Shown here one piece after another: positions 11,651 through 23,582 of a DNA stretch of 64,000 bases. The notes beneath the pieces are model-generated. The model saw only the letters and a list, made by a program, of their open reading frames with translations. It was not told the DNA's origin and made no database searches. The stretch's first letter is position 1. Every line of letters begins with the position of its first letter. The position numbers and the translations under genes were made by a program. Source of the DNA: Parietaria judaica. Its lineage: Eukaryota > Streptophyta > Magnoliopsida > Rosales > Urticaceae. The stretch is taken from assembly GCA_954871525.1 (NCBI GenBank), contig OX940868.1, forward strand, positions 28,267,056 through 28,331,055, given 5' to 3'.

Positions 11651-11858
11651 TAAATATTTTTTTTTTCATTATAAGAAAATATAATATCGGAAAAAATCCA
11701 TGATAAAACAAAAGGAAGCTAAATAATAACTTTCAGTCTAATTTTTTCTTTTGTAAGTAAATTAAAGAATCCACCCGTAAGTTGCTTGAAGTTAAAATAA
11801 TTATTTAATTATGATGCATCAGAAAATATTATGATAATAGGTTACTCAATTATTTAAA

Positions 11859-13090
11859 GGATAAATGAGGCAAATGCTTATTTGCGACTCAATGTTTAAA
11901 AAAAATGTTAATTTTTAATTATAAAAATTATAACTACCAACAAATTGAAATATGGACTAAATTGCCCTTCTAATTTTTAATCACATTTAATTATAATTCG
12001 TTTTTTTTAAATTAAAATAAAAAATAATTTTTTTCCCTTAAATGTAGCAAACAAAATAAATTAAAAACAAATCTCCCATATTAATTAGTATTATTTTTTA
12101 TTAGCTCTAACAAAACACGTTTTATATTCCCTTTTTAACGAAATCTAAAATTTATTTTCCTATTAATCATTATTTATTTTTGAATTTTATTTATGAAACT
12201 TGGTTTTCGTTTTGCCTCATTTTATGTAAATCTGTTTACAAAACTTGGTTTTCGTTTTGCCTCATGTAAATCTATTTACGCAACTTGGTTTTCATTTTGC
12301 CTCATTTTATGTAAATCTGTTTTATACGATTTGAAATTTCATATACATATCCACAAATGCAACTTCGTGTAAAATAACTCCAAAAGAGTGTAAAACATTT
12401 ACAAAAAGTGTGTAAATCCATTTACAAAAATATTGCCCCTCCAAGATAAATTATCACTTCAAAAAATTGTAAAATCATTTACAAAAATCAAATATATTAC
12501 CTTAAAACTGTAAACATATTACAAAAAACTGTAAATAAATTTACTGTTACGATCGAGAGGTTGCAGAAGATGATCGCGCCGCGACGGAGAGCGACCGTGC
12601 GACGGAGGGCGACCGCGACGGAGAGTGACTGAGGAAGGAGGCGCGACGGAGGAACGAGGTGCGGCGGAGGAGGACGCGACGGAGGAAGGAGGCACGATGG
12701 AGGGCAACCGCAACGGAGGCCACGGTCGCCTCCTCGGCAGTCGCGCCCACGGTCGCCAAAGCCACGCCTGAAGTGGCACCCGAACCCGGCGATGGTGGTC
12801 AATCTGACGTGAGACAGAGAGATAGAGATTTAATATTTTGGTAAAAGTAACAAAATTAAATGATAACCTAATTAATTTGGGAAGTTTTCAACCAAAATTT
12901 TAGGATAATTAATTTAATTTTGAAAATTAGAATATATAATAAATAATTAAATATGAAAATAAATCAATATGATTAAATCAGGGTTAATATGGTCCAAAAT
13001 ATTTTTAAAATGGATATGAATAAATTATTTGAAAATATGAACAAATCCCTTAAACTTTAAGTGATTTTTGAGCATTTCATAAATTTTTCT
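11859..13090. mobile_element. Mutator-like (MULE) non-autonomous element, copy 1, 1232 bp
   Basis: Copy 2 is at 41594-42896. Both begin GGATAAATGAGGCAAATGC and end in ATTTTTCT. The flanks TTATTTAAA (11850-11858) and TCATTTAAA (13091-13099) give a 9-bp duplication with one mismatch, the Mutator hallmark. The two ends form a long, degenerate inverted repeat (about 54 bp, clearest around AAGGTTTAA...GCCCAT). Inside are three copies of a ~44-bp tandem unit (12195-12325), 'gtaaatcatttac'-type phrases, and a GC-rich block (12550-12800) that contrasts sharply with the AT-rich remainder. No transposase is present. Confidence 0.78.
12550..12800. repeat. GC-rich core of MULE copy 1
   Basis: A low-complexity block built from variants of GCGACGGAGGGCGACCGC. 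It has open frames in several frames on both strands, as repeats of this kind do. It could be a captured gene fragment (Pack-MULE style) or a local minisatellite. The same block occurs in copy 2 at about 42380-42580, so it was part of the element before the copies separated. Confidence 0.6.
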
Positions 13091-13099
13091 TCATTTAAA

Positions 13100-16000
13100 C
13101 CTCATTATCATTATCAAATAGGGAAGTGAAATATTTTGAGGGCAAAAAACTGGCAAATAAAAAAGCAACGTCGCTATAATTAAATCAAAATTGATCACGA
13201 TTTATAATGCCTTGTTTACTTATTAAGAGGCAGTGACGTGTCTCCCATATTTGATACAAATATCTTGGCTCTTGGGTATTAAGATAGCAAAAGGTTAACA
13301 AAGTTTTTTTTTAAAAAAAACCCTTAAATTAAATTAAATTAAATTAAAAAAATTATAAAGTATTTTAGTGTGAGTATTCGTCGTGTAAATTAATTATTCC
13401 AAATGATTCTCAAGTATTACAATTTTACATGTCTCCTTTACCTAATAACTCATGGTCGTGACTTGAATGAAAGAGAAAAGAAAAAAAGATTGATATATTA
13501 TTGGCTCTTGTGATTAATAAGTCACGTTTAGTTATTCCATATACATTATTAATCAAATCAAAGCTGTATTATAGCAGTCAGTCAGTGCCATCCGACTCAT
13601 ATATATGTCAAAAGTAAGTTATTTTTCCTGTCAATTCTATTAATTTACTTGTAGTTTTACTCAGTCCATGAAAATTATAATTTTAGTCATTCATTGTCAG
13701 ATACCATATATGACTATAGTGACTTGTGAAACTAAGAATGACAGTTGAGGGGGAGGAGGCAGGATTAACTTTAATTTTTATTTTTTTAAGGAATTTCATT
13801 TTAGGTGGTTAAATTTAAATTTTAGTGAAAGTTATTATATTAATCTCATGAATTTGATTTTATCTAAATTAACACTAAATTATTGTTTTGTATGATATCC
13901 GATGGTAAAAAGGACGTGGGTGGTTTCTTCGGTTTCTTCCACCCCAACAGTGGCATAGACAGCTTTTCGGTTGAGGCGAAGCACGAAAAGTACAACATAC
14001 TCTACTTTATTTAATTAAAATATATTTTTTATAAATAGATAAAATTTCCTTAACATAAAATATATGAAGATAAATCCATTAGTTATATATTGATATTGAT
14101 ATAATTTTATCAGAATTGAAATTGAAATTTTTGTTTCCTTTAAAAAAAAAAACAATATAGTAAGTAAAGCAACCATGTATAATTTACAATGCAGGTTAGA
14201 CTTAAAATAGGTACTTAACTTTTTGTGAAAAATAAATTTGAGTATCGTCATAATATTATATATCACTTTATTAGAACCACTTATTTTCTAGTTGCAGTGT
14301 TTGATTCGTGTCATTATTTTCATTTCTTATAATTACATGATTATGTTATTATTATTCACTTTTACTTAAATTTTTATAAAAAAACTTAATAACAAATTAA
14401 GACTACAACTGCAGAACCTATAAGCTAAGAATTTTAGTTTGATAATTGAGCATACGCACGTGAGTATGCTCATGCAACATTAGCTACACCCATGCCCCCA
14501 ATACCCTTCTTCGTTCCGTTGGGTCTGCGAATGCTTTTAAGTGTAAAGCCGAGACATAGTAACCTATCTCTCTCTATGAATAGTACTTATTATTTATGGT
14601 TTAGGTGTGAGAATCAATATACTATGCTAAACATTCCATCTACCCGTACTTAGTCGTCTGATCAATGAGCATATAATAGAATTTACGAGTGAATCCGTGT
14701 AAAGAGTTCTCTAATTAGTAATTGTTTACGTCAATATCATAACGAGATCTATCACATCTCATTTCATTTCATTAGGGTTTAAGAGGTGACCTATTAATAT
14801 TGAGTTACAACTCATTCACGATAACATGCACTATTTCCTCCAAAGTCCAAACCCTATCATTTCTTGTCGGGTACTATTTGAACAAAAAGGCCTACTTTTG
14901 ATGATAAACCTTGATTTGATTTGAATTAGGAGCCTTATATAATCCAAGTCACATTGTAATTATATCATCCCGAATATTTTATCAAAAACAATAATGTCTC
15001 TCAGGACTCGGATTCAATGATTGTGGGTTCAGCTAAGACAAAAATAAATTCAATTATATGATAAAGTTCTTCTAACACGTATACTTGAAAAATCTTATTC
15101 GACATTATAAGGATTTCATTTGGGATTTTGGGTTAAAATAAATAAATGATTGCTGTGCAAATAATTGAAGTAGGTGATAGTTAGTATTCACTAGCACTAT
15201 ATATGAGATCGAGATGGGAGATGATAGAAGATTACAATCTTTGAAAAGGTTTACTTTTCTTATTAGTGCGTTCTTATCTAATTACCCATAAATTTTTTAT
15301 GTGCACTCAAATGGTTTAGTGCTGATCACAGTTAATTGTTTTTGTGTCGTTTACACTTCAACATTTCATAGTTTTGTTGACTTCTTCTTGTTAGACATAA
15401 TCTGATAATCATATATATTTCATATATTTCTTAGTTATGTGCGCGCTGTTACATGACACCACATGAATAACGAGAAAATGATATTACTAAAAAAGGTCGA
15501 TTAGATTATCTATCTATAGATTACAATTAAACTCGACTTACATTATTACACTTTAACTTCTAAATGTATATTGGATTTCAATTGAAGAGTTTATTTTGAG
15601 TGATAAGTGTTAGTCATAGGCGCACTTTACTCTCAGAAATTTTCATTTTGCAAGCAAGGTGCTTTATTCTTTACCATATTGCTTGCTACACGAAAAATAA
15701 TCATAAATACTAATTTTTGCAGAACACGTGATTAACACGAGGTTTTTTTTATTATAAGTTAGCTATCAAATGTGGTGGTACCACTATACATTTAATTAGA
15801 TCATGAATTTGATTTTTGGAGATCTATTCTGCTTATAAGCCAGGTGTAGCGTTGAATTTTAACATTATATGTCGTTTTAACATGTAGGGAAAAATTATTA
15901 TTACTATTATTATTTTTCAAAGAATATGAAACATTGCTGCCAAAAATTAAAGTTTGACGGAAAAGAGGACCGACAAAAGTACGAGGGGCATTTTCTTCGA

Positions 16001-16439
16001 CTACACTTTATTTTTATTTGAGATATTAGAGGCATAGACCCATAAGTTATCATTACCGGTTATACGCACACGTACCCTCAAGTTCTTGTTCGTTATATAA
16101 AAAAAAAAAAACACACTTGATGGCGTTAATCGACCGAGTTAACATCTTTATATAAGTCGGTTAATTAACGACGAATAGGATAATGATGAAGATGGTACCT
16201 CGTTGTCAGACTTAAAATTGACGGAAATCTAAAGACTTAAATAATTGAATTAATCGATTACTAAAAATAACATTGACGGTATATGCCAACAAAAAATAAA
16301 ATAAAATAAGTGCACTAGTAGTCATAATTTGAAGATGCATACGGCTAACTAATATCTCTATTTGTTTGATATTTAAGTTCTTAGTTATTGATTTTGTAGT
16401 TCTAGCTATTGGGCTTGCAACCTTATTTTCCAAGCCCAG
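13100..16439. other. Intergenic, nothing recognised
   Basis: AT-rich sequence with no supported gene. It includes a short (AAATT)n run near 13322-13348 and several A/T homopolymers. Around 14.45-14.85 kb the sequence is less AT-rich, but no coding frame or known element is seen. Confidence 0.55.
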
Positions 16440-16520
16440 ATGAAGGAAATGGACAACATTAAAGCCCAGAATCACCATTTTCTTCATCGCAGGATCAATG
16501 CCAGTCTTCGAAGCTCGGCC

Positions 16521-17539
16521 ATGGATTCCCAGTCTCAGAACACGTCTCTGCAAAGGCTTCAGAATGTCGAGAAGGTAAACGGAATCCCAGCTCCGATCTG
16601 ACCTCCAATTTCTAGGCTGCAAATTAGTTTCATTTTCTGATCATGAATTGCGCAGAGAATCGTTAGGGTTTTGGAACTGGCTGCAGGAGTGATGGACGAG
16701 CTCTCGAACCCTAGCGGTCCCAGAAAGGAGTTCGTCAACAACCATTGCCGAGAGTTCATGCAGTTGATCAAGGTCTGTTGGTGTATTGAAACTAGTAACG
16801 ATTTTATTTCAGGATGAAGATAGTTAGAGAATTTTCTGTCTGTTTATCCTTTGTTGTGGTGTATTGATCAATGCCCACTCGAGAGCAGGGCACACATTTT
16901 TAGTGGTGAAAATGTTGGCCTTGAAGCCCGGTTTCGGCCCGAAAACCGGGACCCTTCCAGGGCCAACTAATTTGGTATATCAAATTAGTATTTAGACACA
17001 TGATAAGATAAATTTATCTGTAGATTTTGTTTGTTCCTTGCAGTTACTGTAGAACCTCGTTATATGAATACTCGGTAAGTGAATAATCTCGATAAAATAG
17101 TTTTTTTGTATGGTCTCGGCTCTAAATAACAGTACTAAGGTTTATAGAGGTTTTACCGTACTTGGTATGAAATAAGGTAATATGTCCTAATGAATTTATC
17201 ACCATTTTGATATGTTAATGTTATTCCCTGGACTCTACAGCTTTCGTTTATGTTTTGTTTCTTGTCACGATCTTTATCAGAGAGGTGAAAAATTAAACTT
17301 CTGAATGGCAGAACTGAGAATGAAAGGTTTGTGAATTTTGCGTTATTTTTTGTACGGAACAGGACATCCAAGTGTCTCTGAGAGAAGAAATCAAAAGCGC
17401 GTGCGACTATCGTCCCTTCGAGAAGTGCGATTACAGTGCTAGAATTGCGAACGAGATCTGCTGCAAGAAGCTGGAATATGTGGTCTCTCAGTTGGATGGA
17501 ATGAAACAGACCATTGATGATTACCATGCTTCACCCTGA
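16521..17539 (+). CDS. MED11: Mediator complex subunit 11
   Basis: Three exons: 16521-16574, 16656-16772 and 17363-17539, all with GT-AG junctions, giving 115 aa. The protein begins MDSQSQNTSLQRLQ, continues through an LELAAGVMDEL helix, and has a CDYRPFEKCDY...EICCKKLEYV segment typical of plant MED11. MED11 sits in the Mediator head module with MED22 and MED17 and helps bring RNA polymerase II and TFIIH to promoters. The start at 16521 gives the usual plant length (115 aa in Arabidopsis, from memory). In-frame ATGs at 16440 and 16449 could add 27 or 24 residues, but the extra sequence does not resemble the family. Intron 2 (590 bp) holds a patch rich in CCCGGTTTCGGCCCG-like phrases, a likely small repeat. 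Confidence 0.93.
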
Positions 17540-18983
17540 AGAAGAATCATCTAGTGTTTTTTTTTCCCCAGATTCTACATCAATCTAGGCATCTTGTTGC
17601 ATTAGATCTATGTTATTGTTCTATGTCATTCGATTTATGACGTCAGAGAATTATAGTTTTGTTGCGGTTTCTTTGAAATACACAGCGCAAGTACCATAAA
17701 CAAGTACATATGAAAAGTGAATAAAAGTGTTCATTTAACTGCTCTTTAATTTCAGTTAAGTTATATAGAATGAAAATGGAAAACGATAATATAATTGGCC
17801 GGGTGAAGCCCAGAATTTGGCACCGGGCTTCAGCCTTTTCAATCCGGTCCCAGCTTTTCATATTATTTTTCAGCTCGTTTTCATTAACCTGGGTTGGACA
17901 AAATCTGCGGTTTGCGGTCCGGTCACATGCGACATGCTTTAGTTTTTACAGCCGCGACCTACCCACTGGTTGTGGTTTTTAAAAGTGCATGCGTAGTCGT
18001 TTCACAAAATCGATTTTACATGCTGAAAGTAGAAATTGACAATCAATAACTTTAATTTCAGTATTTAGTTTTTTTTTTTTCACGTCACCAATGCCACACG
18101 CTTACAAGACACAGATGATGTCAGTGGTTTCCTTTCATGGGACCCTTGTAGTTCCAGAAGCCAATTATCTGCAATATTCTCCATTATCATGGAAATTCTG
18201 CTCAGGCAAGGCAAAGGGCAAATGGTTAAATAGTTGCTCATAGGAAGCTTACAAGGTAACGTCTTTGCATTTTCCTTCACACGGACATTGCTGTGCTTAG
18301 GATATAAATGATGACAATAAAAAAAAGGACAAGTTCCGAAAGATTGTGGCAGCTTTTTGGGTGTGGATAAAATACTTGTCTCTGTCTGTGCAGATTCAAT
18401 AGTATCTATCTGAATTCTGATCTGGGTTTGTGCCAAGTTTCCACATTTACGCGTCATACACATACACAAAACAAACAAGTTCCTAAAGTCAACGAGTACT
18501 GCAATTTCCAACGCATGCATTTCATGGCCCACCATTTCTCGTTTCTGTTCCTTTTCCCCTCACATTTGCTTGGCATTCGCAATGCACAACTTGATTAATA
18601 ATAATACATGCCTAACTTCCACGAAAGCCATATGATTTCGAAATATGATTTTTTTTTTTTTTTTTATCTCCTATAATCAAGCCGGTTAATATCTATTTTG
18701 AACTTGAGACCCGAATCTGTTACAAAATTTCGGGATGCGACTTCTACGTTTTTGTTCAAATTAGACCAATGATTTTGTTTCTAAATTGGGTTCCACGTAA
18801 TTTTTTTTAGTTGTTTTGGTGTTTTTTTTTTTTTTTTTTCTAATAAGAACTGAGTGTGCAACTTGAATCTTCTGAGAAAATCAGTGGAATCTGATTGCAT
18901 TGTTTCCTTAAAAGACAGTGAAGTTGCAGAAAGTGTTCACACGTGCGCTTGAAACTGGGGATACATTTCCCCAAGTGAGTGTT
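17540..18983. other. Intergenic between MED11 and the first ankyrin gene
   Basis: About 17780-17960 has GC-richer 'ccggtccc/ccgggcttc' phrases resembling those in the MED11 intron. About 18090-18540 is less AT-rich and carries an unrecognised 151-codon frame on the minus strand (18080-18535) plus short frames on plus. It might be a decayed exon, but no family was recognised. Long T-runs follow at 18.65 and 18.82 kb. Confidence 0.5.
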
Positions 18984-18990
18984 TATAAAA
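18984..18990 (+). promoter_or_regulatory. TATA box of the first ankyrin/PGG gene
   Basis: TATAAAA lies 67 bp before the ATG at 19057, which leaves a plausible short 5' leader. Confidence 0.65.
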
Positions 18991-19056
18991 GACACTCTAC
19001 GTTAGAACAAAGACATCATCAATAAACCAAAAGGGTATCTCCAAGCTCAAGAGGGC

Positions 19057-21191
19057 ATGGATCCGAAACTTTTGGAAGCGATCCAGCGAAACGACACGTC
19101 CCTTTTCGACAGTCTGGTCCATAGCAACGAAGAGATTCTCGATCAGCGAGAAGACGACACCACGAACAGTGCTTTGCACATGGCTTCGAGACTCGGAAAT
19201 CTTGATGTCGCGTCCAAAATAGTCGCTCTGAGGCCTGGCATGGTTGGCGCTGAGAACAAGGAGAAGGAGACGCCGTTCCACGAGGCTGCTCGTGCCGGAA
19301 TTGTGGAGGTCCTGAAGCTGCTGTTAGAGGTCAATGCAGAGCCTGCTGGCAATGTCAACTCTTCGAACCGGACACCACTATTTATAGCTTGCATTTCTGG
19401 CCACGTTTCGGCGGTGCGTCTCCTGTTGGCACAGCCGGGCGTACTGCGCTTAGGAGAAGATCGAATTTGCGTTCATGCTGCTGCAACATATGGATACAAA
19501 GGTGAGACAGAAATGAGTTTAACTCGAGTAAATTAGCCAAAAAAAATCTACCAATTATAAAGTAATTTACAGCTATACCCTCAAAATCTATCGTGTTATC
19601 GCAATTTTTTTTTTTTACTTTTTTCTTTCTTTCTTTTATCTTAACTTACATAGTTGATGATCCAGATATTGTTGCGGAGCTGCTAAATGTATGGCCTGAC
19701 ATGATCCGAGTGGTTGACGAGAACGGAAATTCTCCTTTGCATTGCGCAACGATCGCAGGACACGGGGAGATCGTGTCGATGCTGCTGAGGTTTGAGCCAC
19801 ATCTTTCCGGCAAATACAACACTTGTGGCTACACGCCGCTGCACTTAGCGGTGATGAACTATAAGTACACCGTCTTCCAATGGTTCGTCGCGATTGCTGC
19901 TTCGTCATTTAGCTGTCTGACAAAAGAGGGAGAAACCGTGTTTCACGTGGCAGTGAAACATGCTCAGTATGATGCTCTGGTGGTCTTGTTTCGCTTGTGC
20001 AACGGGATGGAATTGTTTAACTGTCAAGATCGGAACGGTAACACCATTTTACATCTAGCGGTTTCCGAGGGACATCAGAAGGTGAGAAATAAAGTTTACA
20101 TTTTCGGAAACAATAGACAAAAGGCAGAAGGAATATAGCTAATGTTGAATCATTATGTTTTGCAGATGGTAGAGTACTTGATCAACTGCACAAAAGTTGA
20201 AATGAACTGTAGGAACAGCAGAGGATTCACAGCACTTGACATCTTCGAGCAGGCGAGGCGCAACGCAGAAACCCGACATCTCGAAGCCTTATTCCACCAC
20301 GCCGGTGCAAAAAGAAGCGCGGAATTGTTGAATCTTCCACCGAAGGCACCGAGGCCGGTGCCATTGGAGAACATATCACGAAGGGTCCTTATCGAAAGCG
20401 AGATGAGAATGAAGCAGAGCCTAAACGACTTGTTCTCACCTTCAACTTCGAGCTATTTATCGTCGTCACCTCCGTCGCGATCTTCTTGTATGTCGTCACC
20501 GAACTCACGGAAGTCCTCGCCCCGAGTAGTTCAAGATCAGGAACCCTACAGAACCCAACATGAAGCCTTGATCGAAATCATCAACAACTACCAAACGAAG
20601 CACCGACACAAAGTCTACACGGAAGCGTTACAGAACGCGAGGAACACCATCACGCTGGTTGCGATTCTGATCGCAACCGTCACTTTCGCCGCCGGAATCA
20701 ACCCTCCAGGGGGTGTTTACCAGGACAAAACCGAACCGAGGCGAGGGAAGTCAATCGCCGGGGAAACGATAGCTTTCAAAGTGTTCTCGATAAGCAACGA
20801 GTTAGCGTTGTTCACGTCCCTCGCCATAGTCGTCTTTCTCGTGAGCATCATCCCGTTCCGAAGGAAGGCGCAGATGAGGCTCTTGTCGCTGGCTCACAAG
20901 GTCCTGTGGGCGTCGGTCACGTTTATGGCGGCCAGTTACGTTGCAGCCATGTGGGTGATCATGCCCAAGAGCCGAGGAATGGCGATGCTGTTCGTGATGC
21001 TCCTGGCCGTCAGCGGAGGGACTTTGGGGGCAATGTTCGTTTTCCTCGGGAAGAAGCTGGTCGATCACCGGTTGTCAAAAAGCCGGTGGAAGAAGGGAAC
21101 AGAGGCGAGGGAGGCAGACCCGGACCTCGAAATAGGAAGCCAGAACTCAGATGTCGCAAGCTCCTACCATAAAGGATACCATTCCTATTGA
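19057..21191 (+). CDS. Ankyrin-repeat membrane protein with PGG domain (632 aa)
   Basis: Three exons: 19057-19501, 19654-20081 and 20166-21191, with GT-AG introns in phases 1 and 0. Residues about 1-330 carry ankyrin repeats with TPLH/ALH motifs ([41 protein letters not shown]). A Ser/Pro-rich linker follows. The C-terminus is a PGG domain: [24 protein letters not shown], then NPPGGV near residues 471-475, and four hydrophobic helices. Proteins of this build (ACD6, ITN1, BDA1 families) sit in plasma or ER membrane and act in defence and stress signalling; that role is known of the families, not shown here. The C-terminus ends in [15 protein letters not shown], shared with the neighbouring paralogue. 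Serine-rich residues about 382-412 set it apart from that copy. Confidence 0.93.
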
Positions 21192-21733
21192 ATGTATGAA
21201 TCATAAAAACCGGATATATAGCTCTTGTATAATTTCTTTGAATTTCTGCTTAAATGTTTTTATTTATTTATTCATTGTTCAGATTCAGCTAGAACTTCAT
21301 GTACATGAATTTCTGCTTAAACCGGATAAGTTAAGGCTTCAGGGGTGTAAAGTAAAAAAAATAGCAACAAAAATACTAAAAGCAACAAAATGAGGGTCTC
21401 ATTTTTTCGTTCAATTTTTTTTTTAAATATACATAAGATACACATTTAAAATATCATCGAGCAATCTGCATATCCTCTCATTCGAATTCGATAAAAAAAT
21501 TGATCGGAAAAATGTGTTGCTTCATATTTATTGACTTTAAGTACTTCTGCAACCATTTTGAACCCTTACCGCCTCAATTGATATAAATTTAAACACTTTT
21601 GTCACGATTATCACAATTATAAGTAGTAAATAAATTGAAAAACGACAATTAAGATAGGAACATGACATTATGGTGGTGACAAAGACAAGCATAGATCTGT
21701 TAAAAAAACGGCTATTATATTTCACAAAATATC
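21192..21733. other. Intergenic downstream of the ankyrin gene
   Basis: Likely 3' UTR followed by AT-rich sequence. No gene is seen. Confidence 0.5.
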
Positions 21734-21990
21734 GAGAAACGACAATGAGTAAAACCTAAAGAGATTGCGCTTAAACGACAATAAATATGAAGCGCAAAAT
21801 ATCGAGAAAACAACAATATATGTATGAATAACGAACAAGGATGTTTGTGTGGAAACGACAATAACAGGAAAGCGTAAACTAGCAGGAAACGACAATAGAT
21901 GAAAACTATAGAGGTTCGTTCTCAAACAACAATAATGTGAAAGCACAAAACTGTAAGGAAACGACAATCAAGAACTCAGAGAGGACAAAG
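21734..21990. repeat. Degenerate minisatellite, 70-80-bp unit
   Basis: About 3.4 units start at 21734, 21804, 21884 and 21956. Each opens with GA(A)AACGACAAT or a close variant, and most have a second AAACGACAAT-like motif about half a unit later. The half-unit pattern suggests a ~36-bp ancestor that doubled. Confidence 0.7.
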
Positions 21991-22395
21991 GAATGAAAAT
22001 TACAAATAAGTATCTTTAAGAACGACGAAAGCCAGTAGTTGGAACTTTTTTTTTTGTCCATGGAGCACTATAATAATATTATGGGATATTTGTGGCAAAA
22101 ATATCAACATGTTACAAAGAGAGTGAGTAATTAAGTTTGGCACATATTCTAGTGGCACGAATTTTTAATTCTTAATGTATAAAAAAAACATTGGCGTTAG
22201 TAATAAATTTTTCGGCTGACTCCCTACCATGGATTACCATGTGGCGACCAGTGACGGAACTAGGAATTACATCTCGAGGGCTTCATTTTTTTTTTAAACA
22301 TTATACTTGGTAAGGTTATATTTTTTGAAATTTTATGGAATTTAGACTATAGAAATAAAACTGTGTCATAACACATAAATATCATAAAAAATTAG

Positions 22396-22571
22396 ACACA
22401 AAAAGAAGATAATCATTTTTCTGATGTTGTAATATGAGTATATTTATCGTATATATCCTAAAATCACTAGACCAAATAAAAATACACAAAAAGAAGATAA
22501 TCATTTTTCTGATGTTGTAATATGAGTATATTTATCGTATATATCCTAAAATCACTAGACCAAATAAAAAT
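22396..22571. repeat. Perfect 88-bp tandem duplication
   Basis: Positions 22396-22483 and 22484-22571 read identically by eye. Absence of any difference points to a very recent duplication or an assembly artefact. Confidence 0.85.
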
Positions 22572-22668
22572 TGGAGTTTATAGCACTTAGACTAGAAGAA
22601 GAAACAATATATTATGTACAAAATGAAAACAGACACCACAATCATTAGTTAAAAAACCAATAAACTGC

Positions 22669-22735
22669 CGTGGTTGCTAGGATAGCCTAGTTGTAATTCC
22701 ATACCACTTCCAAAGTGGAGGTTTTGGGTTCGGCC
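22669..22735 (+). repeat. Possible tRNA-derived SINE head
   Basis: A-box-like TAGCCTAGTTGT and B-box-like GGGTTCGG are spaced about 40 bp apart. The stretch is absent from the other two units of the tandem repeat, which fits an insertion. No A-tail or target duplication was identified. Confidence 0.4.
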
Positions 22736-23582
22736 ACCAAGTAGAGATTTTAACGCGAGAATGTGAATATTAAAGAGATATTTGGGGCATACGTATCAAA
22801 TCTTATACATTGTGCAATTATATTTTCAAAAAAATTTGGCGGTAATATTACCCGGTCTACAAAACAATTTTGAGGTCTAACTTTGCATGTCGAGTTGGCG
22901 TCTATAAAGCTAGAAACACGCATACATCTACTACAATATAAGTGCAAAGTGTTGAACGACTAATATTTTTGAAATTTAGTCATAGTACTTCGACAAGAAC
23001 AAGAAACAAAATTTATGTACGAAAATGAAAACACACACCACATCGATAGGTAAAAAGACAATAAATTGCCACCAAGTAGTGATTTTAACACGAGGATGCC
23101 AATATTAAAGAGATATTTGTGGCATATATATAAATCTTATACCTGGTGCCATTATATTTTCATTTTTTTTATAGCGGTAATATTACCCAACGTCTACAAA
23201 ATAATTCTGAAGTCTAACTTTGTGCACTTTGAGTTAACGTCTGTTAACCTAGATAGAAATACACATATGTCTACAACAATATATTTGCAAAGTGCTGAAC
23301 AATTAATCTTTTTAAAATTTAGTCATAATACCTAGACTCGAACTCGAAGAAGAAACAACATTTTATGTACGAAAATGAAAACATACCCCAGGTAAAAAGA
23401 CAATAAACTGCCACCAAGTAGCGATTTTAACACGAGAATGCCAATATTAAAGAAATATTTGTGGCATACATATCAAATAATCTAATACATTGTGCCATCA
23501 TTCAAATATTTTTAGCGGTAATATTACCCAAAGTTTACAAAATAATTTTGAGGTCTAACTTTGTGCATGTCGAGTTAAGGTG

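Noticed and set aside
12497..12844. Overlapping open frames on both strands in the GC-rich MULE core
   Set aside because: All frames of a GC-rich short-unit repeat stay open. Peptides are Arg/Pro/Ser/Leu repeats with no domain.
18080..18535. 151-codon minus-strand frame
   Set aside because: No domain, signal or splice context was recognised. The local composition is unusual, but the frame alone does not support a gene.
22396..23580. CRISPR-like array
   Set aside because: Units are tandem and long (88 and ~350 bp) with no short repeat-spacer pattern, and the genome is a plant's.
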